Shown piece by piece: positions 19,829 to 29,581 of a stretch of DNA of 34,682 bases. A program made the position numbers and the translations under genes. Each line of letters starts with the position of its first letter. Position 1 is the stretch's first letter. Source of the stretch: Chara braunii (Eukaryota > Streptophyta > Charophyceae > Charales > Characeae); NCBI GenBank assembly GCA_003427395.1, contig BFEA01000473.1:10882-45563 (forward strand), in the 5' to 3' direction. The notes below the pieces were generated by a model, which did not search any database, was not told the origin of the DNA, and saw only the letters and a program-made list of their open reading frames with translations.

Positions 19829-20517
19829 TCAATCCTCGGCTTGTAGCCTTTTAGTTTCCCTGTCCTCGACGTCCTGAAGCCATTGTTCCACTGGGTCCCG
19901 ACTTAGAAACCTAACCAGTCGTTGCCCCGGGAAGGGTCCTTTCAATCCAGTTCCATCCAAATCTTCTAGTTCGAAAGTGTTCAGCCCCACCCGCTTGGGG
20001 ACCCGGTAGGGCCTTTGAACCTCCTCCCCAATTGTCCAGACCAAGTACTTTCAAGTGCCGAATTCCTTACCAATACCATCTCCCCCACTTGAAGTGGCTC
20101 CTTTCTGACATTCTTAACTTGGTCCCACCTTGCTTTGTCCCTCATTTTGTTGTCTAGTACCCGGTTGGCGATGTCTTCCATGACTTCTTCGTTCTTAAGG
20201 ACTTGTCGACATCTTGCCTCGATTAACTCTTCCGTGGTCATTCGCGGATCATCATCCAACTTGTTCCAGGTAGGTATCAAGGCCTCAATGGGAAAGTCGA
20301 TCTCCCTCCCGTACCAAAGTTCCGCTGGGATACATCCCGTCGTCCTTTTAGGTGTCATGTTCTCTGAGAAGACAGCCTGCTTGAGATACCTCGGCCAGCT
20401 TCCCAGATGATTCGCTGCGAGCTTCGCAATCGTGTTCTTTAAGGTTCGGTGCCCTCTTTCCACAGGTGCATTGGCCTCTGGGTGATACGGCTCGATGAGT
20501 TTGATTGGTACGCAGAG
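19829..20517 (-). pseudogene. Element 2 integrase C-terminal part
   Basis: This starts after an in-frame TGA (about 20518-20520) and contains the catalytic-Glu region IEPYHPEANAPVERGHRTLK, the helix after it, and the basic C-terminal domain (KARWDQVKNVRKEPLQVGEM). A frameshift around 19990-20040, within GRRFKGP, moves the last 70 residues (YRVPKRVGLNTFELEDL ...) to another frame, ending at 19829. No chromodomain is evident, unlike element 1. Together with 20518-21318 it completes a DDE integrase of a different Ty3/gypsy clade. Confidence 0.85.
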
Positions 20518-21318
20518 TCACTTAGGCATCCCTAATACTTCTTGGTTCACAAATTTTGTCCCATTATCCGCTATGAATCTCCTGACGAAAGGATGCCTCA
20601 AGTAGAAGTCTTCTATCCAGTCTGCTACACTTCTCCCTATCTTTTTCTTGAGAGCGACCGCCTCCGCGAACCCACTCAAGGTGTCTCGCGCATCTAGAAT
20701 ATACCTGTACCCATTTGTTGATACAGGCATGACCGCAAGGTCAAGGTGGACCAGATGTCCCGGCCCTAGCACTCGCGTAGGTCTAAGCGGCTCAAAGACA
20801 CGTGCCGAGCTTCGTTCTTGGCAGATAAGGCATGTTTGGCAATATATGGCGACCATGCTTGCCATGCCTGGCCAATAATAAAGTGTCGTTATCTTTGCGA
20901 GAGTCCCTTTGGAAGACCGATGCCCTCCCGCTAACCCGTCGTGCATTGCCTGGATAACATATAACTGCCTAGATCTTCCGCACAAAACTCTTTTAGGCAT
21001 AGCACCTTCTTCTCTTCGGTACAGATGGCCGCCCCTTTGGACGTACCTTTCGGCCTCCTCCCTTGCCTGAGTGCTGACTTCCGTGGGTTGCTTGTTTCCT
21101 ACCAGCAACAACCCGATCTCCCGAAAGATCCCTTCGTATGTCTGGGCATAGAAAAACTCCTTCTCTTCGTGGTCCTCATCCTTTCTCTCTTGCATCTGGT
21201 TTACCATCCATTGCAAATTTTTCTTCTCCCAAGATTCCACTAAGCTCATCACGGCTTCCCGGCCTCCCTCAACCGCCATTGCTATTAGCTCCTCCTTCGG
21301 TCCTACTATTGCTCCCAT
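20518..21318 (-). pseudogene. Element 2 integrase, zinc finger and first two catalytic Asp
   Basis: The frame shows the HHCC zinc finger (HDGLAGGH ... YCQTCLICQ with YYWPGM between), the first catalytic Asp in VHLDLAVMPV and the second in FIADNGTKF. It is interrupted by TGA (20518-20520) in the same frame as the following Glu-containing part, so a single nonsense change divides the core. The upstream end overlaps the RNase H linker frame by 13 bases in a different phase, which indicates a frameshift near 21310. The role is cDNA integration; inactive here. Confidence 0.88.
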
Positions 21319-21573
21319 GAATCTCTCTCCTCTTTACGATCTCGAGTGGTGACGGGTCCTTCTCTAAGTTCTGCTACTACGGCAGGCGCCACCTTCTCCA
21401 AAGTCCAGGTCAACAGTTCTCCCGACGCGCATTCTTCGCCCATCATTTCGTTGTCCACCGCAAGAGTTCCTCCTTCGAATTCAAGGAACGCGTCTATGGG
21501 CTCCGCCTCTTCCACCCCTTCTGGAGTGATGCAAACCCGGCTCAACCCATCGGTGTTGTTTTTGATTCTCGCA
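21306..21573 (-). pseudogene. Element 2 RNase H end and linker
   Basis: Directly after the retroposon insertion the frame resumes as KIERIARIKNNTDGLSRV, the expected end of RNase H (…N-x-x-DGLSR), followed by an acidic linker to integrase. The match on both sides of the insertion shows exactly what was interrupted. It ends at a TAG (21306-21308) in a frame that does not continue into integrase. Confidence 0.85.
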
Positions 21574-21587
21574 ATCCGTTCTATCTT
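21574..21587. repeat. target-site duplication, left copy
   Basis: The 14-base word (minus AAGATAGAACGGAT) matches 21743-21756 (AAGATAGAACAGAT) with one G/A difference. It flanks the A-tailed insertion. The mismatch sits in a CpG, consistent with deamination of one copy. Confidence 0.85.
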
Positions 21588-21742
21588 TTTTTTTTTTTTT
21601 TTTTTTTTAAAGACAGCCCCATCCAGTGCTAGGGGTGTTGGTAAAAGCAGACACCACTAGCACAAGGGGATGGCTCCATCTATTGGTGGGGAGCGTCACT
21701 TGCTGGAAATCGGGTTCAGCGTCCCGTACACAGAAGGAAAGC
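21588..21742 (-). mobile_element. 155-bp A-tailed retroposon (structured family, copy 1)
   Basis: Minus-orientation insertion inside the RNase H gene of element 2, bounded by a 14-base target-site duplication and ending in a run of 21 A (plus-strand T at 21588-21608). It contains the 53-bp conserved block (21673-21725) with a GCTCC/GGAGC hairpin, then a stem GTGCTAGTGGTGT / ACACCCCTAGCAC (arms 21651-21663 and 21626-21638) around the loop CTGCTTTTACCA. The A tail and the target duplication indicate mobilisation by LINE machinery. No tRNA-type A/B boxes are visible, so it is either 5'-truncated or of another origin. Confidence 0.88.
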
Positions 21743-22848
21743 ATCTGTTCTATCTTGTAATCGAACTGCCAGATAAATCCTACCCATCTCCCCACCATCG
21801 GATCTATAGGCCTGTAATTCTTTAGGGCCCCCGCAACATTTGTCAGATCGATCCTAAGGATGAACCGCCTTCCAAATAGGTAGGCCTGGAAGGTCTTGAG
21901 GCAATGTAAAATGGCTAAGACCTCCTTTTTGAACTGCGAGTACCGCCGTTCTGCGGAGTTCAAGGTTCTACTTTCGAACCTAATCGGTCTCTCTCTCCCT
22001 TCCTCATCCCGTTGAATCAGCACGCCTCCTACGGCCAAGGGTCCTCCATCCGTTGTTAGGATGAATGGTCGTCCCACTTCGTCATTAAAACAAGGCGCTG
22101 ACAAGGCGACTTGCTCAGATGTCAATATGTCCTTAAGGGTTTGGACAGCTCCTTCTCGCTCCTCCGTCCAATCCATGGTTCCCTCTTCTCTGATCATGGC
22201 CCGGATAGGTTTGGCAATCTTGGCGAAATTCTTAATGAAGATCCTCCAAAACCCGACTACGCCTAGGAAAGCTCTTACCTCCGTTGTCGCGCGCAGGGGT
22301 GTTGGCCATTGTGATATCTTGTCTTTCTTTGCAGGGTCTGGCCTCCTACCATAAACCCCGCAGCGAAATCCTAGTATAGTTACTTCCGGTACTGCTAAAA
22401 TACTCTTTGGCCCGCTAGCCGTGATGTTATACACTAGGAACCGTCGGAGTAAGTCCTTAATGCCGTGCAGATGGTCCCATACAAATCTTTGAATCCCCGG
22501 CTGGACTTCAGTCTCGTCCTTCTCTTGAGCGCCTTTGATTGGGTTGTCATCAATATAGGGCTCACATTTTTCTGGAAACATGTCTCCGGCTACGGCGAGC
22601 ATTCTCCTTTGTGCCTCGGCTACCGCGTTCGTAAAGCCCATAGGAGTCACTTGCATCTGCAACTGTCCTACGGGGGTGTGCATTGCGGTGTACAGCCTGT
22701 CCCGGACATCCAATGGAAGCTGGTCGTATCCAGAGTACAAATCGATCAGGGAGTAAATGCTCCGAACGGCGGGCGACTCTGCTAATAAATCAGCCTGAGG
22801 TAGCGAGCCAGCATCCGGGATGGTTACCGCATTCAACTTCTGCAGATC
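21743..22848 (-). pseudogene. Element 2 reverse transcriptase palm and RNase H
   Basis: The frame opens after TAG (22849-22851), which replaces the Gln expected in RWI-x-DLQKLN. It holds the palm motifs SLIDLYSGYDQ, PMGFTNAVAEAQRRM and the catalytic YIDD (EPYIDDNPIKG), then WPTPLRATTEVRAFLGVVGF and RNase H (TTDGGPLAVGGVL, KKEVLAILHCLKTF, LRIDLTNVAGAL). This YIDDNPIKG-type RT is unlike the YLDD RT of element 1. I recall similar types in fungal and algal Ty3/gypsy elements. It is interrupted by the retroposon near the end of RNase H. Confidence 0.9.
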
Positions 22849-23325
22849 CTAAATCCACCTTAGCGTCTTGTTGGGCTTTTGAAAGACGAACCACCGATTT
22901 GCGTATGGCGACGCCGTAGGTTCTGCGACGAAGGAGTCCATCTTCGCTCGAAGAAGGTCTGTCACTTCCCCTGCTATCCCAAATTCATAGGACGGACCCT
23001 TGTCATTCCAGCACTCATGTTCTACTGTGTGGATTTTGACCGGAGGAATCAGCTTCGCATCCAGCCGCCCCTTTTGGTGATCACTAAAGGCGAATGCCAG
23101 GTGAAACTCTTGGCAGGTCCTTTTGATCAGGTGGTTTTCCTCTTTCGTTAGAAATCCATCTACCCCTATCTTCATCGTATCAGCTACCTCATCTGGTATT
23201 CGATGCCCTTTCGTCGCTCTTCTCTCTTGGATTACTTGAAGGACTTCCTCTTCCTTCTCCATAGCCTCTTCCTTTGATGTCTCTAGCAGGATCGAGACCG
23301 GTTTTGCTTTCTTCCCTACCGGCTT
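22849..23325 (-). pseudogene. Element 2 reverse transcriptase N-terminal part
   Basis: A Glu-rich start (MEKEEEVLQVIQERRATKGH) is followed by the RT lead-in with CQEFHLAFAFSDHQKGRLD, IHTVEHECWNDKG and ASPYANRWFVFQKPNKTLRW, the fingers domain. It terminates at a TAG directly before DLQKLN, the C-to-T change expected if the codon was CAG. The upstream frame differs from the 23316-23690 segment, so a frameshift lies near 23320. Confidence 0.88.
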
Positions 23326-23690
23326 CTACTTTCGAACACTTCCTTCCGGGATCTTTCTCCTAAAAAATGAACGGTCGGGATTGCCCTTGTCGCCTCTGCA
23401 ATTCGTGGTTGAATACTAACTAATTTTTCATTCAAGCAATACCCCTTTTGCACCTCTCCTTCGAATTTGGCCAGGGCCGCCGAGTCCACTCCTACCTTGT
23501 GGTATCTGAGGGACTTGATGAGTTGTAACAAATCCGGGATCTCGAGCGCGACTTCCGGCACGTCCATGCGTACTTCTTTCCGTTTGGGCAGACTGGCACC
23601 GAGTTCGACTTCTGACTCATTTTCTGCTACCATAACACCTAAGACTTCGTCCTCCTGCCTCCTCTTCTTTTGGGGCAGGCCCATCTTGAT
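23316..23690 (-). pseudogene. Element 2 pol N-terminal linker
   Basis: In phase with the gag-protease ORF but separated from it by one TGA (23691-23693). It begins IKMGLPQKKRRQEDEVLGV and is a basic then acidic linker with a helical segment (DLLQLIKSLRYHKVGV). It leads to RT after a frameshift near 23320. No catalytic motif was found. The single TGA may be mutational or a read-through site (see findings). Confidence 0.7.
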
Positions 23691-25886
23691 TCATTCCTTC
23701 TTGTTGAATGTTTCCTCAATCATAAGTTGTACCCTTTCTCTCATTCCCTCCATCCACTCGAAAGCCCCTTTTCGTGCGCTATCTTCGAATGGCGGCGACC
23801 ATGTTGCCAATTTCCCCTTCGGAGGGTCTCCTCCCGTCCCGAGGAGTCGGAGGAGCTCACCTCGGGCGGTCACCGGGTCCTCTATATCTACCATGTACGT
23901 GCCATCGTGCAAGTGCATGCCTATCATTTCTACGATTGCGCACCATGGCCTCCCGAGGATAATGTCGTGATCCATCTCCTCCATTACGGTCATCTGCTGA
24001 AACGACCAGGTTGACTCCCTGATTCTCGCCTTGACTGCACATTTCGTGACATACCCTGCGAACGGAATTTCCCCACCGGCTCCCTGGATGCTCCCCGTTA
24101 CTTCCTTATTTACCGTACAGCCCGTGATTGTCGCGAAATCTCTCCTTATGAGAGTGATTTCTGCTCCCCCGTCTAATGATGTGTCGGTATGATGAGTCCC
24201 GATCTGAATCTTCAATTTCCCTACAAGTAGCGCATGGAAACTGAGCTTTGTCCCAGGAGGTGCCCTCATGACTTCGCCACCTTCTCGGTCTGGCAAGCTC
24301 AAACGGATGTCTGCAAAGGCTTTCTTAAGATCCTCTAGATCACCGCGACTCCTTTGAAGGTTAGCAACCTCTTGCGGAGCTTCCTCCTCCCTTTCTTCTT
24401 CTGGTAATTCGGGGTTGTCATCTATTTCTACTCGTCGTCGAGTCAACAGTTGTCTAAGCCCTTTGAGCAACCTAGGGCTAGCCTGCAGCATGGTCCGAAA
24501 CGACACCGACACCATGGTTCCTAGCAACTTGCTAAGGGTGTCGTCGATCTCGGGCAAGGTTAAGATCGCAATTTGATACCGAAACTTCTTCTTGGCAGCG
24601 GTAACCTTGTCCGCAGGCTCCTCTTCCCTAGGCTTCCCATAGACTTTCTCTGGCTCCCCTGCCTCAAGCTCTGCCTGGGGTACGGAGCTTCCAGCAACTT
24701 CCTCCATCACGGTGTCATGGATAATCCTTCTCCCGGTCGTCCCTAGCTGAGTAGTCGCGTTCACCCTATCACGTCCGTCGTTTTCCAAAATGAAGTTCGC
24801 CTGCAGCCTGCGGCCCCGAAGTTGATCCCAGATGATTTCGACCACCGTCTTAGCTTCTACGGTCGCTATCTCTAGCCCATTGAGCATGATAACGGCTCGC
24901 CGCATCCCCCCTGGCGAGTTCCAATTTACCCGTTCTCCCTGTGGTCCGAATATCTCTCCCTTTAACGACCTGATACATCTCCTTTTTAATATATCATGGT
25001 TGAGTTTTGGACATGCGCGCGCATAATGTCCCATCACGGTGCAGTATCTGCACTGCTTGTTAGCCGGATCTCTCCGTCCGAATCCTCGATTGGCTACCCC
25101 GGGCGGAACTACGGCTTCCTGGGGAGGGAGGGCGGGTCGGGATACTTGCGCCTGCATAGCCAGTAGTGCGTTTTCCACCCTTTCAATTTTGTGGTCGACT
25201 CCGTGCACCCGTTCGTGTAGGCTTTCAATCCCCTTCTTTACCTTGTCGCCTGTCTTACCGATCAGGTCTATGACCTCCCCTTCCTTAAGCAAGGCCAACG
25301 TCTCGGTCACTACCATCTTTTCGGCCAGGTCCGTTACGGTGCTAAAATCCACATCCCTGGTGTTTACGAACTTGCTCGTCTGCTGGTAGGCTGACAGAAT
25401 CTTGTCTTTGTCGAACTCAGAGAACTGCCTAAGGAAGTATTTGCTCATTATTCGGTCCGTAACCCCGGGGATCCTTAGTGCTACCAGAGTGAACTCGCGT
25501 AGGAAGTCATTATACGTTGCCAAGTTCTTCCTCTGAACTGCCGCTAAGTCGGCCTCCGTAGCCATTTTCTCTGCTGCCAGATATTTTCTCATCATCACAT
25601 CCCGGGTCTCCTTCCAAAACCGACTTGCGGCCACAATGGCCATTATGTCCCGCCCTAGGCTTAGTGACACATGCTGTCGTAGGTGGTCCATCTTTTCTTC
25701 TTCTGTCCATTTCAGTAACGCAGCTAGGTTCTCATAGTCGATTAGAAACTCCGTGATATTTGCCCCGTCGAACGTCAACTTTTTCTTAGCGTCCGCTAGG
25801 TAGCCCTGATTTTTGTTCAGTGCTCGTGCGATGGATGATACTATCTTCTTAAGGCCGCCCTGGGAACTACTGGCCTCGCCCGCCAT
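23691..25886 (-). CDS. Element 2 gag-protease fusion (731 aa)
   Basis: The only long intact Ty3/gypsy ORF in the window. From ATG at 25884-25886: a helical capsid-like region (about residues 35-200, including DANITEFLIDYENLAALLKW-like and FWKETRDVMMRKYLAAEKM patterns), a predicted coiled coil (205-245), a CCHC zinc knuckle CRYCTVMGHYARAC at 279-292, a charged linker, and a retropepsin with catalytic Asp572 in SLDGGAEI and HDIILGRPW at 640-648. The catalytic triplet reads D-G-G rather than the usual D-S/T-G. It overlaps the upstream gag N-terminal frame by 46 bases in a different phase. Products would be capsid, nucleocapsid and the protease that matures them. Confidence 0.92.
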   Translation of the reverse strand: MAGEASSSQGGLKKIVSSIARALNKNQGYLADAKKKLTFDGANITEFLIDYENLAALLKWTEEEKMDHLRQHVSLSLGRDIMAIVAASRFWKETRDVMMRKYLAAEKMATEADLAAVQRKNLATYNDFLREFTLVALRIPGVTDRIMSKYFLRQFSEFDKDKILSAYQQTSKFVNTRDVDFSTVTDLAEKMVVTETLALLKEGEVIDLIGKTGDKVKKGIESLHERVHGVDHKIERVENALLAMQAQVSRPALPPQEAVVPPGVANRGFGRRDPANKQCRYCTVMGHYARACPKLNHDILKRRCIRSLKGEIFGPQGERVNWNSPGGMRRAVIMLNGLEIATVEAKTVVEIIWDQLRGRRLQANFILENDGRDRVNATTQLGTTGRRIIHDTVMEEVAGSSVPQAELEAGEPEKVYGKPREEEPADKVTAAKKKFRYQIAILTLPEIDDTLSKLLGTMVSVSFRTMLQASPRLLKGLRQLLTRRRVEIDDNPELPEEEREEEAPQEVANLQRSRGDLEDLKKAFADIRLSLPDREGGEVMRAPPGTKLSFHALLVGKLKIQIGTHHTDTSLDGGAEITLIRRDFATITGCTVNKEVTGSIQGAGGEIPFAGYVTKCAVKARIRESTWSFQQMTVMEEMDHDIILGRPWCAIVEMIGMHLHDGTYMVDIEDPVTARGELLRLLGTGGDPPKGKLATWSPPFEDSARKGAFEWMEGMRERVQLMIEETFNKKE

Positions 25887-26569
25887 ACTGGTATCCGGTC
25901 CTTGCCGACCTTCTGTCCCTCCCTAGTCTTTGCAGTTCCTTCCGGGTCGAACCATCCCAACACCCTTTCCCTAAGGCTCCAGAGCCCTTCACACCCCCGC
26001 GTTACCGTCGGCGTAGTCGGCAAACGGCTAGCCCTACTATCTATGGCTGGTGGGTTTGTAGCTTTCTCCGCTTCCATCCCCGGAGAGTTCTCTCTTTCTT
26101 TCCTCCTTTTGCTCGGCGTTCCCCCACGGTCGCTACCCTTATCCCCTTGCCCAGTTCCGCCTTGGCCGGTCCTCCTTTCGTCCCGCAGTTCTTCCTGTAG
26201 AGGGCCTTCTTCGTTCCCAGTCATCATTTCCTCGATCAATCTTGCCTTGGACTCCGCGGTCCTCTTTTCTATCTCTGCTAGTTTGCGCCTCGCGTCCGTG
26301 ACCCTTACTTTCTTAGACACAGCTCCCTCTTAATTTTGGGGGCTTGTCCTATCCTTATTCCTGCCCTCCTTGGTTTCCTGAGTCCCTTGCCTGCTTCCCC
26401 CGACTTTCCCCGAGCTTTCCCCTGAGCAGATTTCCTTCTGGTTCCCTTTGGTACCATCCAGATTTATCGATACCTTGTCTTTCTGCCCTTCCTCGCTTTG
26501 TACGGCACTGCCTCCTAAGCCTGGTCCTCCTTCGCTCTTACGGTTACTCGTCTCGTCCTCTGTTGCCAT
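25841..26569 (-). pseudogene. Element 2 gag N-terminal extension
   Basis: From an ATG at 26567-26569 (MATEDETSNRKSEGG) this is a hydrophilic, Gly/Glu/Lys-rich frame. It meets a TAA (26330-26332), continues in phase as VSKKVRVTDARRKLAEIEKR, a coiled-coil-like helix, and then a Pro/Arg-rich tail ending at 25841. It overlaps the gag-protease ORF by 46 bases in another phase. So it is either a separate upstream ORF or the frameshifted N-terminus of the same gag. The helix resembles in style the gag start at 11773. Confidence 0.6.
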
Positions 26570-27025
26570 TTTCCCCAGTTCTGCATAAACCAGAGAATTC
26601 CCCAGGACACACGCAACGCAAGGCATTTAGGTTCCCTACGTTCCGGCTTCGTTGGCTTATCTTTATTTGGGAAATAGCCTTCCCCCTATTTTCGTTTCTT
26701 GATTGCTTCCCTAAGAAGGAACCACGACTGACCCTGCTGCCCTGCCGAGCTAAGGGCGTGACTTAGTTTCCTTTATCACAGGCTCGTTTAGAGCGCCCTT
26801 GCCCCGTCGAGCCGGTGCGTAGGAGTCCGGGTTAGGCATCCGGCTAGGGAAAGTTTCCCAAGCAGTATTCCCCTTTTCGACCTTCAGGGTCATGGCAACC
26901 ATTAGGAGTCTACCCCCTCCCCCCCGTTATTCTTTAGTGGGTTTGGATCGTCCGGGTCCGAAGCCCTTCCTCATTTCCATTGGCGGATTTATACGTAATT
27001 TGCCCTACTAGCCCGTCCCTGGAGG
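26570..27025 (-). other. spacer upstream of element 2 gag
   Basis: No gene recognised. There is a short C-run near 26922. Antisense frames are GC-rich without motifs. Confidence 0.4.
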
Positions 27026-27868
27026 CTAGTCCCGTTCTCGCCCTCGTGGCCCTTCTGGTTCGGTAGGCTCCTCGAATAGTTGCGCCACCCCCGCTAGATA
27101 ACTTTCCCCTATCTCGATTTCCCTTTGGATTATGCGTTCGCATCCCGCCCAGTCTAGCTGTGGCGCCCTAAACATCACGATGTGGATGACTTCCAGTAAC
27201 TCGTGGGCCCTGTTTCCGCAGAACGGCCCATGCTCCACAGCGACATCGTAGAACATCCCAATGGTGGGGGAGGGGAAGTGGTCTACCCAGACTATCGCCG
27301 AGTCTGCCAGCTCCTGCGCCCTCGCGAGGCTCCCGAAGACGAGGTCTATCATAAAACGGGGAACTCGGCCCCTCAGCGGTGTGGTTGGTGCCCTGAATTC
27401 CCTCCAACCTCCCATTTCCACCCGGGTAAGTAAATCCACGTTTCTTCTACCCCTGACTAATTGTCCTATCCGTGTCAACACTTGGGCCGCCCTTCGAAAG
27501 ACGGGAGCCATATCGTGGCCTTGCGCTATTCCTATCCCCAGCAAGTGTCACCCAGCCTCGGGTAGGTACAGGACCCCGGTTACCTCTAAACTGGAGAATA
27601 GAACATCCCCTGGTCCCCGGTTGATTCTCATCCCCGTCCACCGACATTCTACCAACATGAAGGCGGTGTCTCTCCCCAAAGTTACGGCCCGCCATTCTAC
27701 GTCGAATCCCCGATAGTTGGAACTCGATGGGAGGGATACTTCACATCGTCCGCCGTTATTCCAGGGCGGTCCGGGGTACCGGGGCTGGCGTTCCATTCGC
27801 ACACGTCTTGCTGCCATTGTCGCCTTGGTGATTCCCTGCATAGTCCACATAGAGAGGGTTACAGCCAA
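27026..27868 (-). pseudogene. unknown ORF, paralogue A (one in-frame stop)
   Basis: Two open pieces in one phase (27548-27868 and 27026-27547) are separated by a single TGA (27548-27550). The second piece reads GIGIAQGHD at its start, WREFRAP, VDHFPSPTIGMFYD, GPFCGNRAHELLEVI and IIQREIEIGESYLAG ... LFEEP towards the end. All of these align in order and spacing with paralogue B just upstream. The TGA sits opposite CGA in B, the change expected from CpG deamination. I do not recognise the family and see no membrane segment, signal peptide or catalytic motif. It may be a retroelement accessory protein or a captured host gene. Confidence 0.6.
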
Positions 27869-27935
27869 TCCTTAGTAAACGTCCGCCCGCTGCCCCCTTA
27901 CCCTTCAGGTTCTCATTCTTTTTCTCTGATCCCAA

Positions 27936-28830
27936 CTATCCCTCCATATCCCCAGGAGCGGCAACCCCCTCCGGTTGTTCGTACAGTCGGTAAAGGTCAT
28001 CTATGTAGGTTGCGCCCCGGCCTACTTCCCGCCGGATGACTCTCCACATAGCCTCATCACTTATTTGCGGAACTCCTGGCCTAGTATTTACTGCCGCTCG
28101 TAGTATACAAAGCACCTCGTGTCCCTGTTCCTCTTCAAAAGGCCCCATCTCTAGGAAGGCTCGGTAGTATTCCTGATACATTAATGCTTCGTCAAAATCT
28201 AGCCTAGTTATGGCAGCTACTGCCTGCTCCACTCGCTCTACGCCTCCCATTCGTCTTAGTAGAAAGGGTGGCATACTCATTCGTACGACCTCATTTGGTA
28301 ACTCAAAGACCCCTGCTGCAGCGACTTTTACCTCCGCCGTCACGTCATATCGTTCCAGATCCGCAAACTCAAATCCCTCCCGCCAGGTTATTTGCCATGC
28401 TCCTTCGAACATTCGCACGGGGTCGTCCCCGGACGCTAAGGCAATCCCAAAGGTCGCCATCCTTCTTCTGACAGGTGTAGGGATCCCGTCGCATGCACGC
28501 GCCCTGGGAGGTTCAAATTTATGCCCCCGAACTCTCTTCTCGCACGCCACTCCAGCTCTACTACTAGGTACACCGTGTCTTCTCGCACGCCACTCCAGCT
28601 CTACTACTAGGTACACCGTGTCTTCTCGCACGCCACTCCAGCTCTACTACTAGGTACACCGTGTCTTCCACCAATTCTACCCCCACCCTGCCCCCCGATG
28701 CTCTTGGTGGTAGGATCCCGGCCAAGGCCACGACCACGCTCTCACTTGATGCTGCGCTGCTGCCAAGGGCGCTGACAGGGCACGAGAGGTGAGGTGGGGT
28801 GCTGCAGGGCAGCGCGGCGCAGGCGGCCAT
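27936..28830 (-). pseudogene. unknown ORF, paralogue B (frame broken by a triplication)
   Basis: The main open part (to 28631) includes MATFGIALASGDD, FELPNEVVRMSMPPFLL, GPFEEEQGHEVLCIL and VIRREVGRGATYIDDLYRLY, ending GDMEG at 27936. It aligns with paralogue A over its length. The 5' part (28564-28830) holds EDTVYLVVELEWRARR, the counterpart of RDTAFMLVECRWTGMR in A. A three-fold 43-bp repeat (28535-28663) lies between them and shifts the frame, and a further 4-bp difference precedes MATFG. Function unknown; the pair probably arose by a tandem duplication of about 0.9 kb. Confidence 0.6.
28535..28663 (-). repeat. 43-bp perfect tandem triplication
   Basis: Units start at 28535, 28578 and 28621 and are identical. 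43 is not a multiple of three, so the triplication destroys the reading frame of paralogue B. Perfect identity implies a recent event or an assembly effect. Confidence 0.95.
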
Positions 28831-29449
28831 AGCCGGGCTGCTTGGCGCCAGGGGGTACAGCGGATGATCGGGTGGTCTTCAGGGAGTGAGCCACTGTGTG
28901 GGGTAGTCAAGGTCTGATTGAGGGTGGCGAGACACGTACCTGGTACATGAAGAGAGGTCGCCGATGGTGTGGACAGTCATGTACATTGGTCTTCGTGAGC
29001 CGAAGTGATCCTGTTGTGTGAACCAGCTGTAGCGTACGATAGTATGGTAGAGTAGGCTGGGCGCTGTGCGCCAGACAGAGAGACGACTCTGGATACTGTG
29101 TTGGTGTGGCCTACGGGCTTGGACATTGGCTCAATACTTCATTGTATTGCTCTTTATGGATGGTTTTCTCGGTGCATTTGTACTCTCTACTTGGGATACT
29201 ACTACTTGCTCAGCTGTGTGATTTCGCAACTTGGTCTTATGTATATCGCTCACACTCATATTCCTTGCACGTGTTTCAAGATATCGACCCCGAGTCCTTT
29301 TTTTCCTGCATTCTTTGTGTTTGATCAAACCCCTAGAGTGGTAGGGAGCGAAAGCGAGATACAGGGGATGCATGATTTCCCCTCTTGCCCCTCTACCCCC
29401 CATGTTGATGTGGTTGCTGTCTGCTGATTGGCATCTCCAAAGACGTCAA

Positions 29450-29581
29450 AATTCAAATTATTGCTTTTCTTTTCATTTTGCTTTTTTCTCCCAAAATAGC
29501 CATATGGGGCCAGAATTCAAATCATTGCTTTTCTTTTCTTTTTCCCTCTTTATGAGACTTCATCCCAAAATAGCCGTATGA
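29450..29581 (+). repeat. tandem duplication of about 65 bp
   Basis: Two units, 29450-29513 and 29514-29581, both run AATTCAAATxATTGCTTTTC, a pyrimidine stretch, and CCCAAAATAGCC. Confidence 0.8.
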
